Shown here piece by piece: positions 1 through 10,206 of a DNA stretch of 64,000 nucleotides. The stretch spans positions 280,449-344,448 of the forward strand of contig ML976703.1 of the NCBI GenBank assembly GCA_010015655.1, given 5' to 3'. Position 1 is the first letter of the stretch; each line of letters starts with the position of its first letter. Source of the DNA: Bimuria novae-zelandiae CBS 107.79 (Eukaryota; Ascomycota; Dothideomycetes; Pleosporales; Didymosphaeriaceae). A model generated the notes under the pieces. It was not told the origin of the DNA and did no database searches. It saw only the letters and a program-made list of their open reading frames with translations. The position numbers were made by a program, and so were the translations under genes.

Positions 1-327
1 GGACCAGAGCACACATCAACACTTGACACAGTCAACAACTTGGGCAACCTCTATGCGGGCCTAGGACGGCTTGACGAGGCGGAGAAGATGTACCAACGGG
101 CGCTGCAGGGCTACGAGAACGTGGCTGGGCCTAATCATCCAAAGTGCCAGACGCTTCGAAGCAGGCTCGCTGTCTTAGGTATAGAATCTGATAAAGCCGA
201 TGCATCAAGAGCAGAGTTGTCGGCGCAAAGACCCAGTGCTACAAATCTTTCTGCTAACATCGAGGCAGAAGCAGCCAAACCAGCTTTTAAACGGCACAAA
301 CTCTTCCGCAAATTCAGATGGAAATAG
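1..327 (+). CDS. C-terminal end of a TPR (kinesin-light-chain-type) repeat protein, 5' truncated by the window
   Basis: The frame is open from base 1 to the stop at 325-327. The first ~60 residues are one and a half TPR units of the type GPEHTSTLDTVNNLGNLY...EAEKMYQRALQGYE. Such near-identical TPR arrays are typical of the C-terminal sensor part of fungal NLR-like (NACHT or NB-ARC plus TPR) proteins, which are thought to act in non-self recognition. The last repeat is followed by a degenerate unit and a basic tail ending KLFRKFRWK. The N-terminal domains lie outside the window, so the NLR assignment is inference from the repeat type; a plain TPR protein is possible. The gene ends directly at a transposon-rich region. 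Confidence 0.7.
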   Translation, partial: GPEHTSTLDTVNNLGNLYAGLGRLDEAEKMYQRALQGYENVAGPNHPKCQTLRSRLAVLGIESDKADASRAELSAQRPSATNLSANIEAEAAKPAFKRHKLFRKFRWK

Positions 328-1201
328 GATTGATCTGGTGCTGAGGCTTGTGTTTGTATACTGTAGGCAAGCAGTAGAGAGATATGGAGCACATCGTTAT
401 GCAGTATAGGGTTACGTTAGCCCCAGAGAAGACGCGCACACTCTAGAAACCCGTCGCCATACGTCACAGCTATTCTTAGAGGTTGATTTAAGGTATAACG
501 TTAAATTTATTATAGAAGATTATAGTAATAAGTGAGTACGCTACTGCATGCCAAGTCTCTTTAGTATATCCTAACGCGCTGAAACTCTTTTCACTGTCTT
601 TAACTTTAACTAGAGAAACTCTCGGACTACCTCGTTGCTAGGTTAAAGAGGCCTTTAGAACTCAAAAAAAGATTTTTTATTTATTTAAACTCTGTATCTA
701 ACCCTCTGAAGTCTACGGAGAACCTTGTGGTCGCGAAAAGACAAGGGGTATTTACAAAGAGTTAATTTTCAGCGCCGACGAAGCGATTAATAACATAGTT
801 AACATCACAGTAGTTATTGTCGGAGGCTGGTGCACTTACAGAAAAGTGACAGCAGAGTATTATATATAATTTACTAGTCTATATGCTTGCGAAAAAGAGA
901 TAGCGAAGGTCTGAAGTGTAAAGCGTCCCGTTACACCGTACGTCCCGGCACGCAGGGACAGACGTTATCATTCTCGAGGCCCGTATCACCTGGGCAGGTC
1001 ACATGTGTAAACCGGGGAAACCACATTTTCATCTGGAAGGGAGCAAGTTATACGCCTTTAAAAAAGTTGATTTACCGTCGTAAGAGAAGATTTATCTACC
1101 ACACAATCTTTTGCCTTAGTAATATTCCAAACATCTTGTTCGACATCCACATAAAGCTCTCCTGATGGAACTTCTGAACTTTAATATGACATTTTAGGAT
1201 A
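328..1201. other. AT-rich non-coding DNA with one orphan transposon end
   Basis: No supported gene. The stretch is AT-rich with many TA dinucleotides, as in RIP-affected DNA. At 951-965 it contains CGCAGGGACAGACGT followed by TA. This matches, in inverted orientation, the terminus of the element that starts at 1202, so it looks like the right end of another, otherwise unrecognised copy. Confidence 0.5.
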
Positions 1202-1223
1202 ACGTCCCTCCCTGCGTGGCGAG
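1202..1223 (+). repeat. Outer tip of the left inverted arm
   Basis: This 22-bp tip begins ACGTCCCTCCC after a TA and ends with the 15-bp sequence TCCCTGCGTGGCGAG (1209-1223). That 15-mer recurs at 4163-4177, on the far side of the LINE, so it is the LINE target-site duplication. The same tip is found inverted at 6299-6320. Confidence 0.7.
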
Positions 1224-4162
1224 TAGTAGTAGTAGTATTGGTTTTACGTCCTATGTAACCTCCCAGGGGGTATGTAGACGTGCCCTGCACTTAGTAAGGG
1301 CCACTCATGCTAGTGCTACCGCTGCTATAGGAGCGGCCTCTCTTGCTGCTGTCCCTCTCCAGATAGGGGCGACTCAGCTATTTAATCTGGCCTTTGTGTG
1401 ACAATAGTGGGAAAAGGGGTGGCCTTCTAGCTGCCCCCAGTCCTGTACAGAAGCATGCCAAGACTTATTAGAGGTAAGGAAAAATATATACACGCATATA
1501 GGTATACAAAAAAGAAAGCTAAGTCTTATATAGTAGATACCTTAGCAAGTTATAAGTAGGTAGTATATTTACTTCGCCTAAAGCGAGGGTTTGCGTTCGC
1601 TTGCCTATAACGTAGTTAGCTAGTTACTTACTAATATATACTATTATTAACACTAAGTGTAAGAAGGGTTGCGTATTCTTCTAAGCTTAGCGCCCTAAGG
1701 TACTATATTCCTTCTCTAGTGTTTATTAGGGGATATGTTAGGCGTTGCGGCTAATAGTTAAAGCGTCGCACTGTCTGTGGGCAGTGTACAATATAGTCTA
1801 GGGCCAGGTCTGCTCCACAGGTGCACGTAAGGGTCTCCTTATCATGCTTAAACTTCCTATGGTACCAGGCGTAGTTGCCGTGTCTTGTCCTCATGGATAG
1901 GAGCTTGGCCAGGGCGGGGCGTGTGAGCTCCAGCTCCGGCGGTTGCCTGGAGGGGGTGTATGCTAGGCCCTACTAGTTATACCATGTAGAGAGATTTAGT
2001 GTGCGTGTGCGCCACCACTCTTGTTATGCAGCGCGTACGTATGCGCGCGCATCAGATCGTAGACCTAATATCGTAGGGTTAGCTACCTTCCCTATAGGTA
2101 GACGTGGGTCCTTAGCTACCTTATCTGCTAGCTAATTAGCTAGCTTATTGCCTTCAATGCCTATGTGGCCTAGTAACTATTAGATTTAAATATCTTAGGT
2201 GTCCATGGCTTCCTAGCAGCGTATAAAGGCCCACTGGGATAACAGCGCGGGGTCTCCCCTAATGCCCCAGATAACTAATATGCTGTCTACACACATCCAG
2301 ATCTGGCTTAGGCGGTGCGCCTGAGTCTATAGCACGTGTTGAAGACCTCTCTAGGCCCCCACTGCTTCTGCGTCGAAGACGTGGGCCCGCGTGTTAAGGG
2401 AGCCTTTGCCTGTGTACAGCACACTCTGGCCCTGGTACACAGCGTATCCATAGGTTACGTGGCGCTCGCCGTTTTCTGTGCGCTGTTCCGAGCCGTCTGA
2501 GAACACTGTGATTGTCTCGGTAGGCAGGCTTGTCCACCATTGTTTAAATTCTTTAGTAGCGAGCTTTTTAGGCTTATTATTTATAAGGTCTGTTCGGCAC
2601 TAGTTAGAATAGTGCGGTTATAGTAGTATAGGGCGGGGTACTAGTGCGAATAGCTATGCAAGCAGTTAAACTTTTATATATGGGCGCTGCGGGCGTCCAG
2701 CGCCTCTTCCTCTATATGCTACAGTCAGTCGCGTGCGCGCTGCAAGCGGGTAACCTTTATTAACGCAGTGCAGGCGCATAGCGAACCTCGCCTTACACTC
2801 TTTAAGCGCCGCAGCTACTAAGGGAATGCCTGCGTCTCTGTACAGCGTGGCAGTAGGCGTGGTGCGGTAGGCGGGGACGACGCCTCTGACCGCTATCGTG
2901 AGGGCCTTTTCCAGGGCGGCGATATGCCACCCAAGTCGTGTGCTGACCTTTTGGTTCTGCGCAGCTCCTATAATCTTGGGAGGCTTCGTGCGCCCTCCAT
3001 ACCAGGCCTTGTTTCTATATAGTAGGCGTGGCAGTACGCATGAGATTACTACTTTGCGCAGTGAGCTGGCTGGTAGGCCATGCTAGATCCTAGCAAGGCT
3101 GCAGATGTGCTGTGCGACTGCGCGTCCTTTAGCTACGCAGGTAATAATATATGTTTTAAAATTAAGCTTCCTGTTAAAGTAAACACCTAGCCAGCGTAGC
3201 GCCTTGTCTAGTAGTATAGGTTAGAGGATAAGCTAATTATTAATTTAGATAAGTAGCAAATAGTTACTTTTCTACTTAGTTAGGTGTATTATTTTAAGTT
3301 TCTCTAGGGCAAATGCTACGTGATTAGCGTCTCCCCAGGAATTTATAGCGCCTATATCTTCTGCCAGCATTTCCACGTTCTAGTCTAAGGAGTAGGATTG
3401 CTTATAGAGGCAGATATCGTCTGCGTACCTAAAGCGCCTGGTAGGGTCTTGCTAAAGTAGCTCTGCCAGATAAAGTGTGTATAGCACTAGTGATAGTGGT
3501 GAGCCTTGCGGCGTCCCGCACTGTACTAGGTGGGGCGCTGTGGTGGCTTCTCCTAATCGCACTTAGACGCGACGGTCCTGGAGGAAGTTTTTTATAATTA
3601 GGAGGGCGCTGTCATGCTATCCTTAGGCCTTTATCCTGTATAAAAGTTAATTTTTAAGAAGTGCGTCGAAGGCGCCTTAGACGTCTATAGTGACCATAGT
3701 GACGTGCTGGCCGTTAGAGAAGGCGTCCTCCACGTCATGTGTGAAGGCGGCTACTAGGTCCATGACTAATCTCTTGGGGAGAGCCCCCCCGTGTTGGGGG
3801 CTCAGTATGCCGTGTGCCATGGCAGTGCTGGCAAATCTCCTTGCTAAGATTCTCTCTAGGCCCTTGCCAAGGCAGGATAGCAGGGCGATAGGTCTCCATG
3901 ATCTAGGGGAGGATTTGTCCTTTTTGCCTATCTTAGGTATCATAACGACCTCTGCGACCCTCCACGCGTGGGGGAAGTAGCTAAGGGCTAGACAGCGCTA
4001 GTATAGGCTAGTAAGATACGTCTGGATATAGTGCTAGCATGCGGTGAGCATGCGGACAGTAATCCTGTCCGTGCTAGGTAAGGTGCGTAAGACTCCTATT
4101 ATGTTACGCTCAACCTCTTCGGGGGAAAGGTATAGGTCCTAAGGGAGGGCGTAATAGCCCTG
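1224..4162 (-). mobile_element. Tad-like non-LTR retrotransposon (LINE), RIP-degraded
   Basis: It is bounded by a perfect 15-bp duplication (1209-1223 and 4163-4177). The 3' end lies on the left and carries a short ACT-repeat tail (1224-1236). On the minus strand the reverse-transcriptase fragment 3677-3943 contains SWRPIALLSCLGKGLERILA. It is followed by motif A (TIDV, then a stop in place of a residue, then GAFDAL) and an intact FRYADDICLYK with YADD at 3416-3427. Further downstream (about 2540-2345) is an RNase H stretch with TVFSDGSE and HVFDAEAVGA, followed by a TAG. The order RT then RNase H fits Tad-clade LINEs. There are many in-frame stops. No ORF1 or endonuclease domain was recognised, so the copy is probably 5' truncated as well as mutated. 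It inserted inside the left arm of the element at 1202-6320. Confidence 0.85.
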
Positions 4163-4177
4163 TCCCTGCGTGGCGAG

Positions 4178-4600
4178 AAACCCTGCGTGGCGAGAATCCG
4201 CCAGTGTTTTCATTATAATAAAGTTAACAATAATTAAGAGGCGCAGATAATCTCGGAATAGAGACCTTAAATCCTAAGCTTTGTCTATACTTTATATCTG
4301 CTATAGAAACCTCCTGCTTAGCTTATAATACCACATTCTACCGCGGGCATACAAGATGGCGTCACTCCGGACAGCCTCGGATCTACTGGAAAGTTTGTGC
4401 AACCCATCCAAAACTTGTTAAGCTATAGGTAGACATAGAAAGATTATATATTAAGCAAAGTATTTAAATATTTAAGCTCCTTCCGCTTTAGTAGTGACCT
4501 AATGCCTTATTAAGCCAAGTTAATAAACGAGAACCCCACTTCCTGACTGTACGGAAAACCTAGAAACGGGATAGCTGTAATTTAGCAATGCTGAGGTCAG
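4178..4600 (+). repeat. Main part of the left inverted arm
   Basis: By eye this aligns along its whole length with the reverse complement of 5874-6298. Landmarks shared by both include CCGCGGGCATACA.GATGGC, GCAACCCATCCAAAA, AAGTATTTAAATATTTAAGC and CTACTTCCT or CACTTCCT. The composition is AT-rich, and the mismatches are mainly transitions. Confidence 0.75.
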
Positions 4601-4869
4601 ATTCTTATAGAAGACCGACATGGAGCGGGATGGACGCTTACTTCGCAAAAACCGTAGACCAGATACACACTCGGGGTTCCTATTTTACAACAATCATCCA
4701 CATCTCCCTCCCTTGAATCTTGTCTGTCCCATCGCGTACGTAAAAGCACCCTCGTCTTCTCGTGTAGCTGGACTTCACCACCGGCCGCCCTATCGATCCA
4801 CGAGGAGCAGATCTCTTCCCGCATCACACATTATGCAGGTAATCCCAACAGTATGAACCAGCAGACGCA

Positions 4870-5772
4870 TCAGATGTGACGATCAAGAATCACCTGCCCA
4901 TAAGAAGTCTTTATGCCTTCGCAACTGTACAGCACTTCAAATTTCTTTGGCATCTCACTTCCATCGAACCAGGCTCTCACGCCTTGGGCGAATAATTCTG
5001 GAAGTTGCAAGTCCCACAAGTGAACCGCGTCTCTCACCACAAATGCCTTGCACTCTGGATTCTTGCTACTGAGCACCCTCCCAGCTTCCCTCGTGTCCCT
5101 AACACTATCCCGCTTCCCGCCCGCTACGATAGCGATCCTCACGCCGTCAATCTTGGCAAGATCCTCCAAGCTCACTACGTGCACTGCAGTGTACCCCGCC
5201 GTCAGCAGTGCCATGGACTGATTTTTTCGAAACTCCTCCCTAAGGCCTGGGAGCGGTTTCACGCCGATGGGCAACCAGAACATCGCGTCAGTGGCTAGCC
5301 TGCCTAACACGATGCCGACCCCACCCAACAGGCGTGGTTGGGACATGACCCATCGTCTGAGCCCGCTATACGGCGCGCACCCGGTGCAGAACAGACTGAG
5401 CACCAGCTCCGGATACCGTCGCGCAAATTCCAAACCTACGAAGCCGCCCAGTGACAGACCGACAATGTGCGCTCTGCCTCCCGCGACCTTTGTTGAGATA
5501 AGATGGAAGAGCGCGTTGGCAGCGTTTTCGAGGGTCAAGGGAAGGATTTCCTTGGACCCTGAGTGCCCCGGTAGATCGACGAGGATAAATTCGTAGTCTT
5601 TGGAGAGAAAGGGGGTGGTGCGGGAGAATTCGATATGGCAGGTTTCGAGGCCATGGAGGAAGACGATAGGCTCGTCAGAGGAAACACTGCCGTCGGGGTG
5701 CGGCGAGGGGGAGAGACGGATGTAGGAGAGTTCTAGATTTGATTGCTTGGAATTGGATTCTTGCGAGGCCAT
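4870..5772 (-). CDS. Alpha/beta hydrolase fold protein carried between inverted arms
   Basis: An intact 300-residue ORF with ATG at 5772 and no intron signal needed. It has the oxyanion-loop motif FLHGLE, the FILVDLPGHSGS strand-turn typical of the fold, a nucleophile elbow GLSLGG (Ser in G-x-S-x-G), and a late histidine in AVHLWDL that would complete the triad. There is no signal peptide, so it is probably cytosolic. The substrate cannot be told; serine hydrolases of this general type include esterases and C-C hydrolases. The start codon is only about 100 bp from the right inverted arm, so any promoter would lie largely in RIP-mutated repeat DNA. The reading frame is clean although the flanking arms are damaged, which suggests a single-copy cargo or a bystander gene. 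Confidence 0.8.
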   Translation of the reverse strand: MASQESNSKQSNLELSYIRLSPSPHPDGSVSSDEPIVFLHGLETCHIEFSRTTPFLSKDYEFILVDLPGHSGSKEILPLTLENAANALFHLISTKVAGGRAHIVGLSLGGFVGLEFARRYPELVLSLFCTGCAPYSGLRRWVMSQPRLLGGVGIVLGRLATDAMFWLPIGVKPLPGLREEFRKNQSMALLTAGYTAVHVVSLEDLAKIDGVRIAIVAGGKRDSVRDTREAGRVLSSKNPECKAFVVRDAVHLWDLQLPELFAQGVRAWFDGSEMPKKFEVLYSCEGIKTSYGQVILDRHI

Positions 5773-5873
5773 TGTTCTGTTTCTGGGGATGGGATGATGT
5801 GGAGTACAGTTACGCCTGGGCTTGAGAGAGAGTCATGCATTTCCGACCAGGATCACGTCAGCAGTTTAAAAAC

Positions 5874-6320
5874 CTGATGTTAGCATCGCTAAATTATAGC
5901 TATTATATTTCCAACTTTTCCGTACGGTTAGGAAGTAGGGCTCTTGTTTGTCAAACCCGCTTAGTAAGGCATTAGATCACCACTAAAGCGTAATAAGCTT
6001 AAATATTTAAATACTTCGCTTAGTTTATAATATTTTTATACCTATCTATAGCTAGGCAAGTTTTTGGATGGGTTGCATGAACTTTCTAGTCGATCCAAGG
6101 CTGTCTAGAGCGAAGCCATCGTGTATGCCCGCGGCGAATCTTGGTATTACAGGCTAAGTAGGAATTTTCTATAGAAGGCATAAAGCATAAATAAAGCTTA
6201 GGATATAAAGTCTTTATCCCGAGATTATCTATACTTCTTAGCTATTGTTAACGTTGTTACGGTAAAAAGTACGGACGAGTTCTCGCCACACAGGGTTTCT
6301 CGCCACGTAGGGATAGACGT
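5874..6320 (-). repeat. Right inverted arm
   Basis: Inverted partner of 1202-1223 plus 4178-4600. It ends outward with CTCGCCACGTAGGGATAGACGT and then TA at 6321-6322. It is AT-rich, with transition differences from the left arm. Confidence 0.75.
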
Positions 6321-6322
6321 TA

Positions 6323-6674
6323 GTTGAAACTTTAATCAATGCTCAATCTGCCGCGATGTCTGCTATGCAATCGAAATGCTCAACCATAACCATATGTCAC
6401 CCTCGCGCTCCTTAACAAGATTTCTTCGAGCTTTCTTTATCGTCACCAACAACCTGGACAGATCATGCGACACACAGAAACTGTGAAACACGATGCTCAC
6501 CGTGATAGCAGGGCAGGCCGAAACAATTTACAAAGCAGACGAGGGCGCAATTAGGGCAGAGGGGGATGTTCTCTTTCTGCTCATATTCTATTTCCAAAAC
6601 AGAACAGCTTCCTATTCCCTCCGAGCATCCTCTCTACCCCTCCCCTCCCGCTCAAGTCTACGTCACAACATGAT
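6323..6674. other. Intergenic, no feature recognised
   Basis: This is the boundary between the right inverted arm and the small gene that ends at 6675. Short open frames here have no recognisable content. Confidence 0.5.
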
Positions 6675-7043
6675 CTATATCGCCTCGCTTTCCCATCTCC
6701 ACGCCTCATCGTAAGGATTTGGTTTTCCGAAATGCTTATCCCACTCCACTTTCACAATATCTAGGTAGCCCTGCATTCCCACTCGTAATTCTTCTGGGCT
6801 CATTTGTCTCTCCAGATATGGACTGGAGCTCGGCGTTACAAAGTCGTTCCCTTGGGAACTATTGTCATTGCTTTTGACTATTCTTTTTGATGGAGTAGTT
6901 GGACGACGAGCTTTGGACTCAGTGATCATGTACGGAAGAAGGGGAAGAGGCTTCGAATCGAAGGCTTTGGGCCTGCTGCGGATGGTAGAGCTGCGGTACA
7001 GTGTGTGGGTGTAATGAGATCGTGGTTGTTGGCCTGACGACAT
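6675..7043 (-). CDS. Small protein of unknown function (122 aa)
   Basis: ATG at 7043, stop at 6675. No family recognised. The N-terminal two thirds is low-complexity and rich in S, T, P and K (probably disordered). The C-terminus is ordered-looking: EELRVGMQGYLDIVKVEWDK followed by HFGKPNPYDEAWRW. The pattern EWD(K/R)..G..PNP(Y/F) recurs at the C-terminus of the next gene (7851-8693), so the two may be diverged relatives. There is no signal peptide or membrane segment. It could be a fragment of a longer gene; no upstream exon was identified. Confidence 0.45.
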   Translation of the reverse strand: MSSGQQPRSHYTHTLYRSSTIRSRPKAFDSKPLPLLPYMITESKARRPTTPSKRIVKSNDNSSQGNDFVTPSSSPYLERQMSPEELRVGMQGYLDIVKVEWDKHFGKPNPYDEAWRWESEAI

Positions 7044-7388
7044 AATTGGTGGTTGTAATGTTATTTAACGACTGATACTTACAAGGCCAGTCAGTCGCTT
7101 CGTATATAATTAGTGGATCCGAACTTAGAGTACGAAAGGGCTTCTGATCTGTTCTTTTTTGATATGGAAGTATGAAACGACTTGTTAATCCGTGCTGTGG
7201 TTCAGACATTACTTGCTTTATGACACGAATCACGTACTCGCATCGTCTAGCGACGAGGTTATTCCCCTCCTATGAAGGCTTTGAAGCGTTTCTTTATGTT
7301 TCTAAAAATAAATAAGCGTGACTATCGCGGCATTCTTTGTCTCCAGAAGATCAATGATCGTGCCTTTGTGCGATAATATGATGTTTTG

Positions 7389-7718
7389 TGTGACGGTTCA
7401 GTATAGAAGCTTGGGCCACCCGCGTACGTGCGGCCCGTGCACGTGATCCATACAGTATATGTTGCAGTAGAAAAGATTGTGGAATTCTTCTGCTGGAGGG
7501 TGTACTATCTAGAAGCTACCGAGTATGTATGTGTACGAGCGTAAACATCGCTAGTCCCAGATAGGTGTAGCCCTCTCAGAAAGGTGAGTGGCAACTAAGC
7601 AAGGGTAGGAGTAACCATCTCATCGAGTAAGAGCCATTAAACCGTCACAGTATATAGCTCCATAGTGTAGCTACTCAATCAACAATGATTGCCTCAACAC
7701 TCTTTTTTCGACGTTACA
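7389..7718. mobile_element. Solo-LTR-like insertion, 330 bp
   Basis: The insert begins TGTGACGG, ends CGACGTTACA, and is flanked by a perfect 5-bp duplication TTTTG (7384-7388 and 7719-7723). TG...CA ends with a 5-bp target duplication are the hallmark of LTR retrotransposon insertions, here reduced to one LTR. A shorter derivative lies inverted in the H+-ATPase pseudogene (14942-15070). A non-autonomous DNA element with 7-bp inverted ends is the alternative. No coding sequence inside. Confidence 0.7.
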
Positions 7719-7850
7719 TTTTGCGAACAAGAGAGCACAAGGAGGTACGGATGCTCACAATTTAATTCTCATCGGTAAGAAGAATGAACCCGGACTAACG
7801 CTTTTGGCCACGCCTCAAGATCACGGTCACCAGGACAATCCGAAAACTGC

Positions 7851-8693
7851 TCACTCGTCCGTGGAGCCAGGTCCCGCAACTAGCCAGACTGGAAATGTAG
7901 TGTATCCTGCTGGATCATCGTGGTAGGCGCGAAACGGATTTGGCTCATCATGTCCATATATCCGGTCCCATTCCTTTGCAACTGTTTGACGTAGCTCTCG
8001 AACTAAGTCAACAAGCTCGCCAGGCACAGAGTGTGGTGGTCTTTCCGATGTGAACCTGCATCGCTCTGAGGGGCTTTCCGTATCCAAAACCCCAGTGGGG
8101 TTGCTGTAGTCCTCGTCATAACCAATATCGTCATCAACTTCCTCCTGGAGAGTTTCCACGCTTGTTTGGGCACTATATGCAGGCGTTGATCCACGCCGTT
8201 CTTGGGCCGCGAGTCCAATGTCATTCAAATGGGTCAAGCTCCAAAGGTAATTGGAATCACCAGATTCAGGAGCAGCAGGCGACAAGCTGGTTGACCGTGA
8301 TGCCGGCGTCAAGACAGACAATGATTCACCGTCTCCCGAGCACTTCCCTTCGGATTGGCTTCGTACATGTGGACCCATTGGCACTGAATTTCGACCAGGA
8401 AAGTTGCTCAGGTCCAGTGGTCCTTCAAGTGTTTCCTGAACGTGGCCCGAACGTTTACCATCCTCGTTGTCACCGAGGTCCCCTTCAACATCTTCATCTA
8501 GTGCATCCTCGGGTGGCTTAGGCAGCGCTCCTTCGTCCGAATCAATACCAACTTCGGGTAGCGTAGGTACTGCCCCACCATCTGACCAACTAGCGTTATC
8601 CCCCGGCCCTGTACTAGCGGCTTCGGTGGACTCCCCAGAGACCCCGATATCCTGCTCAAACAGCCTGCTCAAACTCTCGAGTGCTGGCTCCAT
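7851..8693 (-). CDS. Acidic, mostly disordered protein of unknown function (280 aa)
   Basis: ATG at 8693, stop at 7851. About the first 200 residues are rich in S, G, D, E and P with no recognisable domain (for example GIDSDEGALPKPPEDALDED). The C-terminal ~60 residues look folded: GELVDLVRELRQTVAKEWDR followed by IYGHDEPNPFRAYHDD. This tail shares the EWD(R/K)..G..PNP(F/Y) pattern with the neighbouring gene at 6675-7043. No signal peptide or membrane segment. I do not recognise the family. The overlapping opposite-strand frames look like shadows of this one. Confidence 0.5.
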   Translation of the reverse strand: MEPALESLSRLFEQDIGVSGESTEAASTGPGDNASWSDGGAVPTLPEVGIDSDEGALPKPPEDALDEDVEGDLGDNEDGKRSGHVQETLEGPLDLSNFPGRNSVPMGPHVRSQSEGKCSGDGESLSVLTPASRSTSLSPAAPESGDSNYLWSLTHLNDIGLAAQERRGSTPAYSAQTSVETLQEEVDDDIGYDEDYSNPTGVLDTESPSERCRFTSERPPHSVPGELVDLVRELRQTVAKEWDRIYGHDEPNPFRAYHDDPAGYTTFPVWLVAGPGSTDE

Positions 8694-10206
8694 TATTTCA
8701 AGTTGCCCTTTGTGACTCCTGCACCTCCTACCACAACCACAACCAGTATCGTAGCAACACGTGTCTTTGAGGGCGGTTCGCGGGTGGTGCGCGAGGTCGT
8801 CTGAGAAGCCTGATATATCCAGAAGTAAGACTGACGGGTATCTAGTATCCTTTCGGAAGCGCGACGTGGGAATCCGCGGGCTTGTGCTGCTATGGCAACT
8901 TATGCGAAGGCGTGTTCGGCGGACGTTGTGCTTACGGACGAGTTAATACATATACTGTCGAGCAGAGGAGTGAGACATGCCTAAGACCTAATTTCTATGG
9001 TTCAGTACCATATATACACTGCGTAACCGAATCGTCGGTGAAACTGTGGGTAGGGAATTTTACCCTTTGAACGAGTGTGACGAGCCTCAAAACTGTAGGT
9101 TTATCAAATACAAAAAGACATAAAATAACCAGGTGACTGGGCGCAGCTGTTGGTTTAGAATATTTGAAATGAGGTGGTAATGTTTAATTCAGGATGGGTA
9201 AACACCGGAGAAATATCACGAGAAGAAGAGAAAGAGCGTGTCGCGGTAGAGGTAAATGCGATAAGGTAGGCGCTATGCAGGGATGGCAGGAAAAGTCCAA
9301 TTAGGACGTTATTACCACGCAAGACTATGAGTGCAAGTGCCATGGACACAAAGAAGGCTACATTCAGAAACAGCGTGAATGGAGTTACGAATATTGAATC
9401 ACAATTGTGCATGAGAGGAATATCCAGCACGTGGAGGAGCAAGATTAAGCAGTGTCAAAATTCCAGCATCTAGCAATCGTGACTCATTCGGTGCACTGAA
9501 GAAGCGAAGAAGTGAACAAGGAAACTGTGACTCTAACCTGCGTCCGCCAGGAAATCAAATTATAGGTGGCCCCTGAGGGCATATGAGTCCAGCGTTTGCG
9601 AAGTAGGAAGGAGTGACTAAATGCCTAAACATCTTCACCCGTAAAGTGACCCTTAGCATCTAAGCAATGCGCCCCGCCGCGACTGACCAGAGCCTGGGTG
9701 TATTTTGTAGTCTAGACAGCGAGGCGGACACCTCATCATCAAACCCTGGAGGCTGCTCGCATCTTTCTCCCCACGATTATCTGCCTTCCCTACATGGTGC
9801 GTCATTCGCTGCTTTCGTGCTACTGGTGATTTTGGATCTGTCGACTCACAATTGAATCATTTATGAGAGAGGGAGAAGGGATTTGGGACTTAAATCATAG
9901 AACTGAGTTCTGGTGGATCCTGAGCTTGCTGCTGTCATAAAAACTACTACGAGTCGTTCTCTTCCCGATATATCCGCTCACCCGCAGGAACTTGGGCACG
10001 GCCGTATAGTGGATGTAGTCGCACACCGTCTCTTTATACCATATAAGCTCGGTAGTCCATCATCCAGAGTGCTCACTGTTTAGGCCGCGAAGCCGCCTAG
10101 CCAAGCATTACTGACGAAGGCATCGAACCTGCCATGAGTCTCATATCGCAGTGATGACTCTTCTCGCCTAATCCATAACGTTGCAGCAAAGCCATGGGGC
10201 ATCTTA
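8694..10206. other. Intergenic stretch without a supported gene
   Basis: Several short ORFs occur on both strands (for example 9155-9442 minus, 95 codons with a hydrophobic middle), but none has a recognisable motif, a partner exon or convincing start context. Composition is near average until it falls sharply at about 10,260, inside the next transposon. Confidence 0.45.

Larger units (their letters stand above)
1202..6320. mobile_element. DNA-transposon-like element with ~447-bp inverted arms enclosing an alpha/beta hydrolase gene
   Basis: The left arm (1202-1223 continuing at 4178-4600) and the right arm (5874-6320) are long inverted copies of each other. Read outward-in, both run from ACGTC(C/T).. 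through two GTGGCGAG units to a shared inner end near GCTRAYRTCAG. Arm lengths agree (about 445 and 447 bp) once the LINE at 1224-4162 and one 15-bp duplication are removed. Both outer ends abut TA (1200-1201 and 6321-6322), as expected for a TA-targeting Tc1/mariner/pogo-type insertion. Arm differences are mostly C/T and G/A, as RIP would give. No transposase was seen inside, so this would be a non-autonomous element of about 2.17 kb before the LINE arrived. Alternatively, two separate copies of one repeat happen to flank the gene. Confidence 0.65.

Noticed and set aside
1..327. Kinesin light chain itself
   Set aside because: Filamentous fungi use this TPR type mainly in NLR-like and related proteins, and the repeat is much more self-similar than in true kinesin light chains.
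9155..9442. Minus-strand 95-codon ORF with a hydrophobic middle
   Set aside because: No recognisable family, no signal-peptide logic, and isolated in an otherwise non-coding stretch; not enough to call a gene.
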